64,000 nucleotides of DNA from Streptococcus sanguinis (GCF_013343115.1 NZ_CP054570.1:806001-870000); one strand, 5' to 3'; shown: positions 42,594-52,653, counted from the stretch's first letter. Notes: a model not told the origin generated them from the letters alone. Translations and numbers: made by a program.

Positions 42594-43976
42594 ATGAAAG
42601 AACGTGACTATGCCTTTGGCTTTCATGATGATGTCAAGCCGCTCTTTTCGACTGGTAAAGGTTTGACCGAAGAAGTTGTTCGAGAAATCTCAGAAATCAA
42701 GAATGAGCCCCAGTGGATGTTGGACTATCGTCTGCGCTCCTTGGAACTCTTTCATAAGCTGCCCATGCCCGACTTTGGCCCAGATTTGTCAGGGATTCGC
42801 TTTGATGATGTTATCTATTATCAGAAGCTAAGCGGAGATCGGGCTCGCAGTTGGGATGAGGTTCCAGAAGAGATTAAGAAAACCTTTGACCGCTTGGGAA
42901 TTCCAGAAGCTGAGAAGCAGTTCCTATCTGGAGCTGTGGCTCAGTATGAATCTGAAGTGGTTTACCACAATATGAAGGAAGAGTTTGCCAAGCTGGGGAT
43001 TATCTTCACCGATACTGATACGGCTGTTCAGGAATATCCGGACTTGGTCAAGCAGTATTTTGGTACTGTGATTTCAAACGCTGAGCATAAATTTTCTGCG
43101 CTTAATAGCGCAGTTTGGTCTGGCGGAACCTTTATCTATGTGCCCAAGAACGTCCAGTGCCAAGTTCCTGTTCAGACCTATTTTCGAATCAATGGTGAAA
43201 ATGCCGGCCAGTTTGAGCGCTCCTTGATGATTATCGAGGAGGGCGGTTCTATACAGTACATCGAGGGCTGTACAGCACCGACCTATACAAGCAATAGTCT
43301 TCATGCTGCAAATGTCGAAATCATTGTCAAAAAGGATGCCTTTTTCCGCTATACAACCATTCAAAACTGGTCGGACAATGTCTATAACCTCGTAACCGAG
43401 CGGGGGATTGTTGAGGAGGGTGGCACCTTAGAGTGGATTGATGGGAACTTAGGCAGTAAGGTCAATATGAAATATCCTTGTAGCATTCTTAATGGCCGCA
43501 ACGCAAGAACTTCTGTTCTCTCTATGTCCTTTGCCAACTATGGTCAGCACTTGGATGCAGGCTGCAAGGTTTTTCATAATGCGCCCAAGACTTCCAGTAC
43601 TCTGATTTCTAAATCAGTTGCCAAGGATGGTGGAAAGACAGACTATCGTGGTCAGGTCCGCTTTGGGAAGAATAGCGCTGGCTCCAAATCTCATATCGAG
43701 TGCGATACCATTCTGATGGATGGTGAGTCCAGTTCGGACACCATTCCTTTTAATGAAATCCATAATTCCAATGTCGCGTTAGAGCATGAAGCCAAGGTTT
43801 CCAAAGTATCTGAGGACCAGCTCTACTATCTCATGAGCCGAGGTATCAGCGAAGAAGAAGCCACAGCTATGATTATCAATGGATTTATGGAACCCATTAC
43901 CAAAGAACTACCAATGGAATACGCCGTCGAACTCAACCAACTCATCAACATGAGCATGGAAGGCTCAGTTGGTTAA
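42594..43976 (+). CDS. sufB: SufB-type iron-sulfur cluster scaffold protein
   Basis: 460-residue SufB-family protein, scaffold subunit of the SUF system. [17 protein letters not shown] at the start, then [26 protein letters not shown], the beta-helix core, and the C-terminal [39 protein letters not shown] with the conserved Cys and Glu residues. Usually sufB is the last gene of sufCDSUB; here no other suf gene is nearby. The gene has its own signals (RBS AAAGGAGGAG) and lacks the usual ten-residue N-terminal extension (MTEERVEPKP type). It may be an additional, divergent copy. Confidence 0.88.
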   Translation: MKERDYAFGFHDDVKPLFSTGKGLTEEVVREISEIKNEPQWMLDYRLRSLELFHKLPMPDFGPDLSGIRFDDVIYYQKLSGDRARSWDEVPEEIKKTFDRLGIPEAEKQFLSGAVAQYESEVVYHNMKEEFAKLGIIFTDTDTAVQEYPDLVKQYFGTVISNAEHKFSALNSAVWSGGTFIYVPKNVQCQVPVQTYFRINGENAGQFERSLMIIEEGGSIQYIEGCTAPTYTSNSLHAANVEIIVKKDAFFRYTTIQNWSDNVYNLVTERGIVEEGGTLEWIDGNLGSKVNMKYPCSILNGRNARTSVLSMSFANYGQHLDAGCKVFHNAPKTSSTLISKSVAKDGGKTDYRGQVRFGKNSAGSKSHIECDTILMDGESSSDTIPFNEIHNSNVALEHEAKVSKVSEDQLYYLMSRGISEEEATAMIINGFMEPITKELPMEYAVELNQLINMSMEGSVG

Positions 43977-44272
43977 AAAGGTCCAGTGGACCTTTTTAAT
44001 CAGTAGATAAAAACTCGCTTTTGCGAGTTATCCTTAATCCAAGGTTCGGTGGACTTTTTTAATCTGCGGATGAGAACCGACGGTAGTCGGTTTACCCTGA
44101 GACAAGCCTAACGGGTATTTTTAGGTTGTGGCTAAGCACTCGGTTAAGCGAGTGCTCTTTAATAAGGTTCGGGGAACCTTTTTAATCTATAGATAGGAGC
44201 TGTTTTAGGTTGCAGATAAAGACTCGCCCTTGCGAGTTCCCTTTAATCAAGGTCCAGTGGACCTTTTTATTT
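43973..44272 (+). repeat. Tandem array of hairpins downstream of sufB
   Basis: At least four related modules occur. Hairpins AAGGTCC/GGACCTT with TTTTTAATC at 43977-44001, 44041-44064, 44164-44187 and 44249-44269 alternate with ACTCGC/GCGAGT hairpins at 44012-44030 and 44221-44237, a GCACTCG/CGAGTGC hairpin at 44136-44155, and an ACCGAC/GTCGGT hairpin at 44077-44092. Each ends in a T-rich TTTAATC, so they resemble repeated terminators. No reading frame fits. Confidence 0.7.
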
Positions 44273-44335
44273 AGAATTAAACTAGAAAATTTTACTATTT
44301 TTTGATATGATAGATAGAATATAAGGAGGAATGAG

Positions 44336-44599
44336 ATGACGTTAGAAGAAATCAGACAGGAAATTGATCAAGTGGATGATGCAATCGTTACCTTACTGGA
44401 GCAACGCATGAATCTGGTTGACCAAGTCGTGACTTTAAAAAAATTAACGGGTACGGCTGTATTGGATAGTAAGAGAGAAGATGCGATTTTCGCCAGAGTT
44501 GCGGATAAGGTAGAAAACAAGAGCTACAAGGAAACTGTTGTTGCGACCTTTTCTGACATTTTAAAACGTTCGCGTGAATTTCAGAATAAAAATGTCTAA
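44336..44599 (+). CDS. Chorismate mutase, AroQ type
   Basis: 87-residue all-helical monofunctional chorismate mutase domain: EIRQEIDQVDDAIVTLLEQRMNLVDQVVTLKK and KREDAIFARV, with the Arg/Lys/Glu of the AroQ active site. Converts chorismate to prephenate for Phe/Tyr synthesis. RBS AAGGAGGAA. Its stop abuts the first fluoride channel gene. Confidence 0.9.
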   Translation: MTLEEIRQEIDQVDDAIVTLLEQRMNLVDQVVTLKKLTGTAVLDSKREDAIFARVADKVENKSYKETVVATFSDILKRSREFQNKNV

Positions 44600-44973
44600 T
44601 GAAAGAAGTACAGAACTCAATAGCTGTGGCTTTATCTGCGATGGCAGGCGGATGGCTGCGTTATCAGATAGCTCTTTTATTAGTTGTTGCTGATTCATTT
44701 CCGCTGCCTACCTTACTGGTCAATTATTTGGGAACTTTTTTGCTGGTCTATATTATCAAGGGCTATCTTAGCAGTAAAGTTAAGTCTCAGCGCCTAATTT
44801 TAGCGCTTTCGACCGGCTTTTGCGGAGGTTTGACGACTTTTTCTGGTCTTCTGCTAGACAGTATCAAACTAGCAGATTCAGGGCGCTATATGGAGCTTCT
44901 TATCTATCTAGTTTTAAGTGTAGGTGGTGGCCTTGCAATCGCCCTATGGGCTGGAAAGCAGGTGAAGGCATGA
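44599..44973 (+). CDS. crcB1: Fluoride channel subunit CrcB/Fluc 1
   Basis: 124-residue four-helix membrane protein of the Fluc family. GGWLRYQ near the N-terminus, NYLGTFLLVY (pore Asn), and STGFCGGLTTFSG (the conserved GFCGGxTTFS with phenylalanine-box residues). Dual subunits form antiparallel heterodimers with the protein encoded next. No fluoride riboswitch is recognisable upstream. Confidence 0.92.
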   Translation: MKEVQNSIAVALSAMAGGWLRYQIALLLVVADSFPLPTLLVNYLGTFLLVYIIKGYLSSKVKSQRLILALSTGFCGGLTTFSGLLLDSIKLADSGRYMELLIYLVLSVGGGLAIALWAGKQVKA

Positions 44974-45296
44974 TGTGGGCGATGTTAATCTGCTGTGGCG
45001 CTGGTGCTCTTGTGCGTTATGTTTTCTCCAAGGTCAATAGCAGAGCATCTCTGCCGATTGGGACTTTATTGGCGAACTTGCTAGGTGCTTTTCTCATTGG
45101 ATATTTTTATAATCATATAGAAGACAAGCAGCTTTATGTGATTTTGGCAACAGGCTTCTGTGGTGGACTGACGACCTTTTCGACTTTGAATGCTGAGCTG
45201 GCCGGTCTCTTTTCGGAGCGAAAGAAATTTCTTCTCTACTTGGCTTTGACCTATATCCTCGGATTTTTAGCGATTCTTTTAGGAATTTTCATTTAA
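44970..45296 (+). CDS. crcB2: Fluoride channel subunit CrcB/Fluc 2
   Basis: 108-residue partner of the preceding subunit: CCGAGALVRYVFSK, GTLLANLLGAFLIGYF and ATGFCGGLTTFST. The start overlaps the stop of crcB1 by four bases (ATGA), indicating coupled synthesis of the heterodimer. Confidence 0.92.
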   Translation: MMWAMLICCGAGALVRYVFSKVNSRASLPIGTLLANLLGAFLIGYFYNHIEDKQLYVILATGFCGGLTTFSTLNAELAGLFSERKKFLLYLALTYILGFLAILLGIFI

Positions 45297-45323
45297 ACAT
45301 CTTTACATTTTTAGAAATTTTGA

Positions 45324-45414
45324 TATAATATAATTTGTGCCTAATGGAAGCACAAAAAACGACTAATCCGCTGCGGTCTTGAACCTTAAGATTAGTAAGA
45401 TAGGAGTAGAAAAA
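45324..45414 (+). ncRNA. Probable L19 leader (autoregulatory 5' UTR)
   Basis: After TTTACA-16-TATAAT (45302-45329) the transcript leader contains GTGC/GCAC (about 45337-45352) and a larger stem CTAATC...GATTAG (45363-45394) directly before the RBS. Position and fold match the firmicute L19 leader that represses rplS when L19 is in excess; assigned by position and shape. Confidence 0.5.
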
Positions 45415-45762
45415 ATGAATCCATTAATCCAAAGTTTGACTGAAGGTCAACTTCGTACTGACATCCCTGCATTCCGTCCTGGTGACACTGTCCGCGTTCA
45501 CGCGAAAGTTGTCGAAGGAAGTCGTGAACGTATCCAGATCTTTGAAGGTGTGGTTATCGCTCGTAAAGGTGCTGGTATCTCAGAAACTTACACCGTTCGT
45601 AAAATCTCTAACGGTATCGGTGTTGAACGTACTTTCCCAATCCACACTCCACGTGTTGACAAGATTGAAGTCGTTCGTTACGGTAAAGTCCGTCGTGCAA
45701 AATTGTACTACCTTCGTGCATTGCAAGGTAAGGCAGCGCGTATCAAAGAAATTCGCCGTTAA
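45415..45762 (+). CDS. rplS: 50S ribosomal protein L19
   Basis: 115-residue L19 at the 30S-50S interface: [47 protein letters not shown] and [13 protein letters not shown]. The ATG at 45415 behind GGAGTAGAAAAA is the standard start; an open stretch from 45379 is leader sequence. Confidence 0.97.
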   Translation: MNPLIQSLTEGQLRTDIPAFRPGDTVRVHAKVVEGSRERIQIFEGVVIARKGAGISETYTVRKISNGIGVERTFPIHTPRVDKIEVVRYGKVRRAKLYYLRALQGKAARIKEIRR

Positions 45763-45769
45763 TCTTAGA

Positions 45770-45799
45770 AAGACTCTGTCGTTGGGCAGAGTTTTTCTC
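45770..45799 (+). terminator. Terminator of rplS
   Basis: ACTCTG-loop-CAGAGT stem then TTTTTCT. Confidence 0.85.
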
Positions 45800-45802
45800 T
45801 AA

Positions 45803-45874
45803 GTCCCCTTAGTTCAATGGATATAACAACTCCCTCCTAAGGAGTAGTTGCTGGTTCGATTCCGGCAGGGGACA
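45803..45874 (+). tRNA. tRNA-Arg (anticodon CCT)
   Basis: 72-nt cloverleaf: acceptor GTCCCCT/AGGGGAC, anticodon stem ACTCC/GGAGT with loop CTCCTAA (anticodon CCT, codon AGG), T arm with GGTTCGATTCC, discriminator A, no encoded CCA. A terminator follows at 45887-45917. No integrated element is seen at its 3' end. Confidence 0.93.
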
Positions 45875-45886
45875 TGTATATGAAGA

Positions 45887-45917
45887 AAACTACGTCATTT
45901 AACGTAGTTTTTTTCTA
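45887..45917 (+). terminator. Terminator of tRNA-Arg
   Basis: AAACTACGT/ACGTAGTTT stem with T7. Confidence 0.85.
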
Positions 45918-45945
45918 TTTTTAAATAAAAGCGCTCTAAAATAAA

Positions 45946-45974
45946 TTGTTTTTTTAGGAAAATAGGAGTACAAT
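45946..45974 (+). promoter_or_regulatory. Candidate cas operon promoter, antisense to tracrRNA
   Basis: TTGTTT (45946-45951), 17-base spacer, TACAAT (45969-45974). Transcripts from here towards cas9 would contain the complete complement of the tracrRNA. No better plus-strand promoter is seen between 46091 and 46140. Confidence 0.45.
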
Positions 45975-45990
45975 AAGTTAGTGTAGTAAT

Positions 45991-46090
45991 TAAAAAAGCA
46001 CCGAATCGGTGCGCATCATTGATTATGGATAACCATATTTTAACTCAAAAGAAAAATCTTTTGGCTGTGTTGTTTCGAATAGTTCCAACA
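45991..46090 (-). ncRNA. tracrRNA of the type II-A system
   Basis: Minus-strand RNA of about 100 nt. Promoter TTGATT-17-TATAAT (46124-46096). The anti-repeat (46090-46064) is complementary to most of the CRISPR repeat. The 3' end is the hairpin GCACCGA/TCGGTGC (46012-45998) followed by T6. Between anti-repeat and the conserved GTTAAAAT lies an extra 18-nt hairpin CAAAAG-attttt-CTTTTG (46063-46046), absent from the well-known streptococcal tracrRNAs, and the part between nexus (ATGG-ttat-CCAT) and terminal hairpin is shortened. Confidence 0.85.
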
Positions 46091-46140
46091 TAGTTATTAT
46101 ACAAAAAATAAAATCGAAAATCAAGACAAGGAGTAGTTTT

Positions 46141-49100
46141 ATGGCAAACTTTAATAAGAATTATTCAATCGGCTTAGATATAGGCGTATCTTCTGTTGGA
46201 TACGCCGTTGTGACTGAAGATTATCGAGTACCTGCTTTTAGATTTAAAGTTTTAGGTAATACAGAAAAAGAAAAAATAAAGAAGAATTTAATAGGATCTA
46301 CCACCTTTGTGCCCGCCCAATCAGCTCAAGGAACTCGGGTATTTCGTATCAATCGCAGAAGGATTGAAAGAAGAAATAACAGAATCATGTATCTAAGAGA
46401 TATTTTTCGTAATGAAATAGAGAAGGTAGACAAAAATTTCTATCGTAGACTAGATGAAAGTTTTAGAGTGCTTGGTGATAAGAGTGAGGACATACAGATA
46501 AAACAGCCATTTTTTGGTAATAAAGAATTGGAAACAGCCTATCACAAGAAGTACCCTACAATTTACCATTTACGAAAACACTTAGCAGATGCAGATGTAA
46601 ATTCGGTTGTAGCTGATATCCGCGAAATTTATTTGGCTTTATCTCACATTTTGAAGTATAGAGGGCACTTTTTAACGTTAGGTGACATTGACCCTAACAA
46701 TATCAATATGCAAAACTCTTGGATTGACTTCATTGAATCATGTCAAGATGTTTTTGATTTGGAAGTCTCTGATGAATCTAAAACTATAGCAGATATCTTT
46801 AAATCAAGTGATAACAGACAAGAAAAAATAAAAACAATACTTTACTATTTCCCAAAAGAGTTTGAAAAAAGGATAAAAGTGTTTTTAAACAACTATTACA
46901 GTTGCTATTTGGTTTAAAAACAAAATTTAAAGATTGTTTTGAATTAGAAGAAGAACCTGATCTTAATTTCTCCAAAGAAAACTATGATGATAATCTAGAA
47001 AAACTTCTTGGGGAATTAGGAGAAGACTTTTCCGACGTATTTGATAAACTAAAAATTTTACGTGATACTATCCTTTTATCTGGAATGCTAACATACACTG
47101 GAGCAACTCATGCTCGCTTTTCTGCTACTATGGTCGAGCGATATGAGGAACATCGCAAAGATTTGCAACGCTTCAAATCTTTTATTAAACAAAATTTATC
47201 TGAGCAAGATTATTTAGATATTTTTGGCAGAAAAACGCAAAATGGTTTTGATGTAGATAAGGAAACAAAAGGATATGTTGGATATATAACCAACAAGATG
47301 GTGTTAACTAATCCACAGAAACAAAAAACAATACAACAAAATTTTTATGATTATATTAGTGGAAAAATAACAGGTATCGAAGGATCAGAATATTTTCTTA
47401 ATAAAATATCAGATAGAACATTTTTAAGAAAACTTCGTACATCTGACAATGGAGCTATTCCTAATCAAATTCATGCTTATGAACTAGAAAAGATAATCGA
47501 AAGACAAGGGAAAGATTATCCTTTTCTACTAGAAAACAAAGATAAATTACTATCTATCTTGACATTTAAAATTCCTTATTATGTTGGTCCGTTAGCAAAA
47601 GGAAATAATAGTAGATTTGCTTGGATTAAACGAGCGAATAGCTCAGATATTTTAGATGATAATGATGAAGATACTAGAAATGGCAAAATACGTCCGTGGA
47701 ACTATCATAAACTGATAAATATGGATGAAACTAGAGATGCCTTCATAACCAATTTAATAGGAAATGATACTATTCTCTTAAATGAAAAAGTTTTACCAAA
47801 ACGTAGTTTGATTTATGAAGAAGTCATGCTGCAAAATGAATTAACTAGGGTCAAGTATAAAGATAAATATGGAAAAGCTCACTTTTTTGATTCAGAACAC
47901 CGACAAAATATAATCAACGGTTTATTTAAAATTAATAGTAAACGTGTAAATGCTGAAAGGCTTATTAAATACCTATCAGATAATCACAAAGATTTAAATG
48001 CTATTGAAATTGTTTCTGGAGTTGAAAAAGGAAAATCTTTTAATTCCACATTAAAAACATATAATGATTTCAAAACTATTTTTTCAGAAGAATTTCTAGA
48101 TTCTGAAATCTATCAAAAAGAGTTAGAGGAGATTATCAAGGTTATTACTGTTTTTGATGATAAAAAATCTATTAAAAACTACCTTACAAAATATTTTGGA
48201 CATCTTGAATTTTTAGATGAAGAGAAAATTAATCAACTCTCAAAATTGCGCTATACAGGTTGGGGACGTTATTCTGCGAAGTTATTATTAGATATTCGTG
48301 ATGAGGATACGGGTTTTAATCTATTGCAATTCCTTCGAAACGATGAAGAAAATCGTAATTTAACTAACCTCATTTCTGATAACACCTTATCTTTTGATCC
48401 TAAGATTAAAGCCATTCAATCTAAATCAACTGTTGAAGATGATGTTTTTGACGAAATTAAAAAATTGGCTGGTAGCCCAGCTATCAAACGAGGAATTTTA
48501 AATAGTATTAAAATTGTTGATGAACTGGTTCAGATTATAGGATATCCACCCCAAAATATCGTCATTGAAATGGCTCGTGAAAATATGACCACCGAAGAGG
48601 GGCAAAAAAAGACAAAAACTCGTAAATCTAAATTAGAATCTGCACTAAAAAATATTGAAAATAGTGTATTAGAAAATGGAAAAGTTCTTCATTCAGATGA
48701 ACAACTACAATCTGAGAAATTATATTTATACTATCTTCAAAATGGGAAGGATATTTACTCCTTAGATGAAACAGGAAGTCCTGCCCCCATATACCTAGAC
48801 CAGCTAGATCAATACGAAGTCGATCATATTATTCCCTATAGTTTTTTACCAATTGATTCAATAGATAATAAAGTATTAACGCATAGGAAAAATAATCAAA
48901 GAAAGTTGGATAATATACCGGACAAAGAGACAGTTGCTCATATGAAACCTTTCTGGGAGGCATTATATAATGCCAAGCTAATTTCTCAAACGAAATATCA
49001 AAGATTAACTACTAGCGAACGAACTCCCGATGGTGTTCTGACCGAGAGCATGAAAGCCGGTTTTATTGAACGTCAATTAGTCGAAACACGACAAATTATA

Positions 49101-50405
49101 AAGCATGTTGCTCGCATACTAGACAATCGTTTTTCAGACACCAAAATCATTACTTTAAAATCTCAACTAGTTACCAATTTTAGAAACACCTTTCATATTG
49201 CCAAAATACGTGAACTGAATGATTATCACCATGCTCACGATGCTTATCTAGCTGTTGTTGTAGGACAAACTCTTCTTAAAGCCTATCCCAAATTAGCTCC
49301 TGAGTTGATATATGGCCACCATGTTCACTTTAATCGGCACGAGGAGAATAAAGCAACGTTAAGAAAGCATCTCTATTCTAACATCATGAGATTCTTTAAT
49401 AATCCAGATTCCAAAGTTAGTAAAGATATTTGGGATTGTAATAGGGATTTACCGATTATAAAACATGTCATCTACAACTCTCAAATCAACTTTGTCAAAC
49501 GAACAATGATTAAAAAAGGAGCATTTTATAATCAAAATCCTGTTGGAAAATTTAATAAACAACTTGCTGCAAATAATCGCTATCCACTAAAAACAAAAGC
49601 TTTATGTTTAGATACCTCTATATATGGAGGTTATGGACCAATGAATTCTACCTTATCTATTATCATAATCGCAGAACGGTTTAATGAAAAGAAAGGAAAG
49701 ATAGAAACTGTAAAAGAATTCCATGACATTTTTATCATAGATTATGAAAAATTTAATAATAATCCATTTCAATTCTTAAATGACACTTCAGAAAATGGTT
49801 TTCTTAAAAAGAATAATATAAATCGTGTTCTAGGCTTCTATAGAATTCCAAAATATTCACTAATGCAGAAAATTGATGGAACAAGGATGCTATTTGAAAG
49901 CAAGTTAAACCTTCATAAAGCTACCCAATTTAAATTAACAAAAACTCAAAATGAATTATTTTTCCATATGAAAAGACTTTTGACTAATTCGAATTTGATG
50001 GATTTAAAATCTGAAAGTGCAATAAAGGAAAGTCAAAATTTCATACTTAAACACAAGGAAGAATTTGATAATATTTCGAACCAGCTATCAGCTTTTTCGC
50101 AAAAAATGTTGGGTAACACTACATCGTTAAAAAATCTTATAAAAGGATATAATGAGAGAAAGATTAAAGAAATTGATATCAGAGAGGAAACCATCAAATA
50201 TTTTTATGATAATTTTATAAAAATGTTTAGCTTTGTCAAAAGTGGTGCCCCAAAAGATATAAATGATTTCTTTGATAATAAGTATACAGTCGCAAGGATG
50301 CGTCCTAAACCAGACAAAAGATTGCTCAACGCCACCCTTATCCACCAATCAATCACTGGTCTCTATGAGACTCGGATTGACTTAAGCAAACTGGGAGAAG
50401 ACTAA
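46141..50405 (+). pseudogene. cas9: CRISPR-associated endonuclease Cas9, split by a one-base deletion
   Basis: Type II-A Cas9. The first frame (46141-46917) encodes 258 residues: RuvC-I SIGLDIGVSSVGYAVV (Asp13), the Arg-rich bridge helix (RVFRINRRRIERRNNRIMYL) and the start of the REC lobe. After A6 at 46865-46870 this frame soon ends, and the next frame continues to 50405. One more A restores FEKKDKSVFKQLLQLLFG and a protein of about 1421 residues. All nuclease residues are present in restored numbering: Glu810 (IVIEMARE), HNH His896 (EVDHIIPYSFLPIDSIDNKVL), His1031 and Asp1034 (YHHAHDAYLAVVV). As written it yields two inactive parts; slippage on the A-run could rescue some full-length protein. 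The stop overlaps the cas1 start (TAATG). Confidence 0.85.
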
Positions 50406-51271
50406 TGGGATGGAGAACAGTTGTAGTCAGTACACACTCTAAGCTCTCCTACAAGAACAACCACTTGATTTTTAAAGATACCTCTCGGACAGAGTTGATT
50501 CATCTGTCCGAGGTGGACATCCTGCTTTTGGAGACGACAGATATCGTTCTCTCCACTATGCTAATTAAACGCTTGGTGGATGAAAATATTCTGGTCATCT
50601 TTTGTGATGATAAACGCTTGCCAACTGCATACTTGATGCCCTACTACGGTCGGCACGATTCCAGTTTGCAACTCTCTCGGCAAATTGCTTGGAATGAAGA
50701 TGTAAAGGCAGAAATCTGGACAACCATCATTGCACAAAAGATTGTAAATCAAGCGCTTTACCTGGGGAGTTGTGGTTTTCTGGAAAAGAGCCAGTCCGTC
50801 ATCGATCTCTATCATGGTTTGGATTTATTTGATCCTAGTAACCGTGAGGGACATGCAGCTCGTATTTATTTCAACACCTTGTTTGGGAATGATTTTAGTC
50901 GTGAGCAAGATAATGATGTCAATGCCGCCTTGGACTACGGCTATACCTTGATTTTGAGTATGTTTGCGCGTGAGATTGTGTTGTCCGGCTGCATGACTCA
51001 GTTTGGCTTGAAACATGTCAATCAATTTAATCAATTCAACCTAGCTAGTGATATTATGGAGCCTTTCCGTCCGATTATTGACAGAATTGTCTATGAAAAC
51101 CGAAACAGTTCTTTTGTTAAAATCAAACGAGAACTTTTCACTATTTTCTCAGACACCTTCCACTACAATGGAAAGGATATGTATCTGACTAATATCGTCA
51201 GTGACTATACTAAGAAAGTCATCCAAGCTCTCAATCAACCAGAGAAAGGAGTTCCTGAGTTTAGGATATGA
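50405..51271 (+). CDS. cas1: CRISPR-associated integrase Cas1 (type II)
   Basis: 288-residue Cas1, the catalytic subunit of spacer integration. It starts [21 protein letters not shown] as in II-A systems. The metal-binding residues are expected in [16 protein letters not shown] (Glu), [21 protein letters not shown] (His and acidic residues). It starts at the overlapping TAATG of cas9 and is followed with overlap by cas2. Intact. Confidence 0.95.
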   Translation: MGWRTVVVSTHSKLSYKNNHLIFKDTSRTELIHLSEVDILLLETTDIVLSTMLIKRLVDENILVIFCDDKRLPTAYLMPYYGRHDSSLQLSRQIAWNEDVKAEIWTTIIAQKIVNQALYLGSCGFLEKSQSVIDLYHGLDLFDPSNREGHAARIYFNTLFGNDFSREQDNDVNAALDYGYTLILSMFAREIVLSGCMTQFGLKHVNQFNQFNLASDIMEPFRPIIDRIVYENRNSSFVKIKRELFTIFSDTFHYNGKDMYLTNIVSDYTKKVIQALNQPEKGVPEFRI

Positions 51272-51612
51272 GTTATCGATATATGCGTATGATTTTAATG
51301 TTTGATATGCCGGTTGATACCGCAGAGGAACGCAAGGCCTATCGGAAATTTCGCAAGTTCCTCATAGATGAGGGATTTATCATGCACCAATTCTCCATCT
51401 ATAGCAAGCTCTTGCTCAATAACTCTGCTAATAATGCCATGATTGAACGCCTTAAGACGCACAATCCTAAAAAAGGAAACATTACACTCTTAACCGTTAC
51501 AGAAAAGCAGTTTTCTCGCATGATTTACTTAAATGGCGAGCGAAATACCAGCGTAGCAAACTCCGACGCACGTTTAGTTTTTCTAGGAGAGGAGCCTAGA
51601 GATGAAGATTAA
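51268..51612 (+). CDS. cas2: CRISPR-associated protein Cas2
   Basis: 114-residue Cas2 with ferredoxin-like fold: [28 protein letters not shown], the usual N-terminal Asp at the end of strand 1. Structural partner of Cas1 in adaptation. It overlaps cas1 by four bases and csn2 by eleven. Confidence 0.95.
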   Translation: MSYRYMRMILMFDMPVDTAEERKAYRKFRKFLIDEGFIMHQFSIYSKLLLNNSANNAMIERLKTHNPKKGNITLLTVTEKQFSRMIYLNGERNTSVANSDARLVFLGEEPRDED

Positions 51613-52264
51613 TTTCCCATTATTGGATGAACCATTAGCTATTGAAAATGCAACTTTTTTAGTGTTGGAAGACCAATTTACCTTTTCAACTATCGTCAAG
51701 CAGTTCTACCAATATACTGATGATGGGGAGTTGAAGTTGTTTGATAGAAATCTAAAATCTCTGAAAGAGACTGAATTACTAGTGATAACGGATGTCTTAG
51801 GATACAATCTCAACTCACCTGCCATGCTCAAGCTGATACATGCTGATTTAGAAAATCAACTCAATGACAAGCCAGAAGTCAAGTCCATGATTGAAAAGTT
51901 GGTAGCTACGATTACAGAATTGTTAGCATTTGAGTGTTTAGAAAACGAGTTAGACCTAGAGTATGATGAAATTACCATTCTAGAGTTAATCGATGCACTT
52001 GGTGTCAAAGTCGAAACCTTGAGTGATACACCTTTTGAAAAGATGCTAGAAATTGTCCAAGTTTTTAAATATCTTTCTAAAAAGAAACTCCTTGTTTTCA
52101 TCAATGCATCTGCCTATCTATCAAAGGATGAGTTAGTAAATCTGATAGAGTATATCCAACTCAATCAACTAAGGGTTTTATTTGTTGAACCTCGAAAAGT
52201 CTATGATTTTCCGCAGTATGTTCTGGATCAGGACTATTTCTTGAACCCTGAAAATATGGTATAA
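51602..52264 (+). CDS. csn2: CRISPR-associated protein Csn2
   Basis: 220-residue Csn2 (short form), a tetrameric ring that binds free DNA ends and is required for spacer acquisition in type II-A. The family pattern is seen in [31 protein letters not shown] and the C-terminal [25 protein letters not shown]. Last cas gene, 90 bases before the array. Confidence 0.93.
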   Translation: MKINFPLLDEPLAIENATFLVLEDQFTFSTIVKQFYQYTDDGELKLFDRNLKSLKETELLVITDVLGYNLNSPAMLKLIHADLENQLNDKPEVKSMIEKLVATITELLAFECLENELDLEYDEITILELIDALGVKVETLSDTPFEKMLEIVQVFKYLSKKKLLVFINASAYLSKDELVNLIEYIQLNQLRVLFVEPRKVYDFPQYVLDQDYFLNPENMV

Positions 52265-52353
52265 TAAGAGTAACAATGGAATCAGACGAACTGAAGTCTG
52301 GCTGGGACGAATGGCGCGATTACGAAATTTCGTGAGAAAAATTTTTCTACGAG
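52265..52353 (+). promoter_or_regulatory. CRISPR leader
   Basis: About 89 bases between csn2 and the first repeat, ending TTTTTCTACGAG. CTACGAG directly before the repeat is the leader-anchoring sequence of this II-A subgroup, at which Cas1-Cas2 integrates new spacers. Confidence 0.75.
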
Positions 52354-52653
52354 GTTTTAGAGCTGTGTTGTTTCGAATGGTTCCAAAACTTATAATTCTT
52401 TTCTATCTCTTGCTGCAAAGTTTTAGAGCTGTGTTGTTTCGAATGGTTCCAAAACGGAGATCATATCTTACCTCAATCAGAAACTGTTTTAGAGCTGTGT
52501 TGTTTCGAATGGTTCCAAAACAGATACATGCAATATGTATCAAAGAGATAAGTTTTAGAGCTGTGTTGTTTCGAATGGTTCCAAAACTCGTCACTAGTAG
52601 TGATGATGCAGATTACAGTTTTAGAGCTGTGTTGTTTTGTTTTTATTCATCAT
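52354..52653 (+). CRISPR. Type II-A CRISPR array with four spacers
   Basis: Four identical 36-bp repeats (GTTTTAGAGCTGTG ... GGTTCCAAAAC) at 52354-52389, 52420-52455, 52486-52521 and 52552-52587, and a terminal repeat from 52618 that matches only the first 20 bases and then decays. Spacers are all 30 bp: 52390-52419, 52456-52485, 52522-52551, 52588-52617. The degenerate repeat marks the leader-distal end, so the leader is on the csn2 side. Confidence 0.97.

Noticed and set aside
44280-44335. Fluoride riboswitch for the crcB pair
   Set aside because: The sequence before the chorismate mutase-crcB operon is AT-rich and lacks the crcB motif.
45803-46140. Integrated element at tRNA-Arg(CCT)
   Set aside because: No integrase, no duplicated tRNA 3' end and no att repeat; only tracrRNA and cas genes follow.
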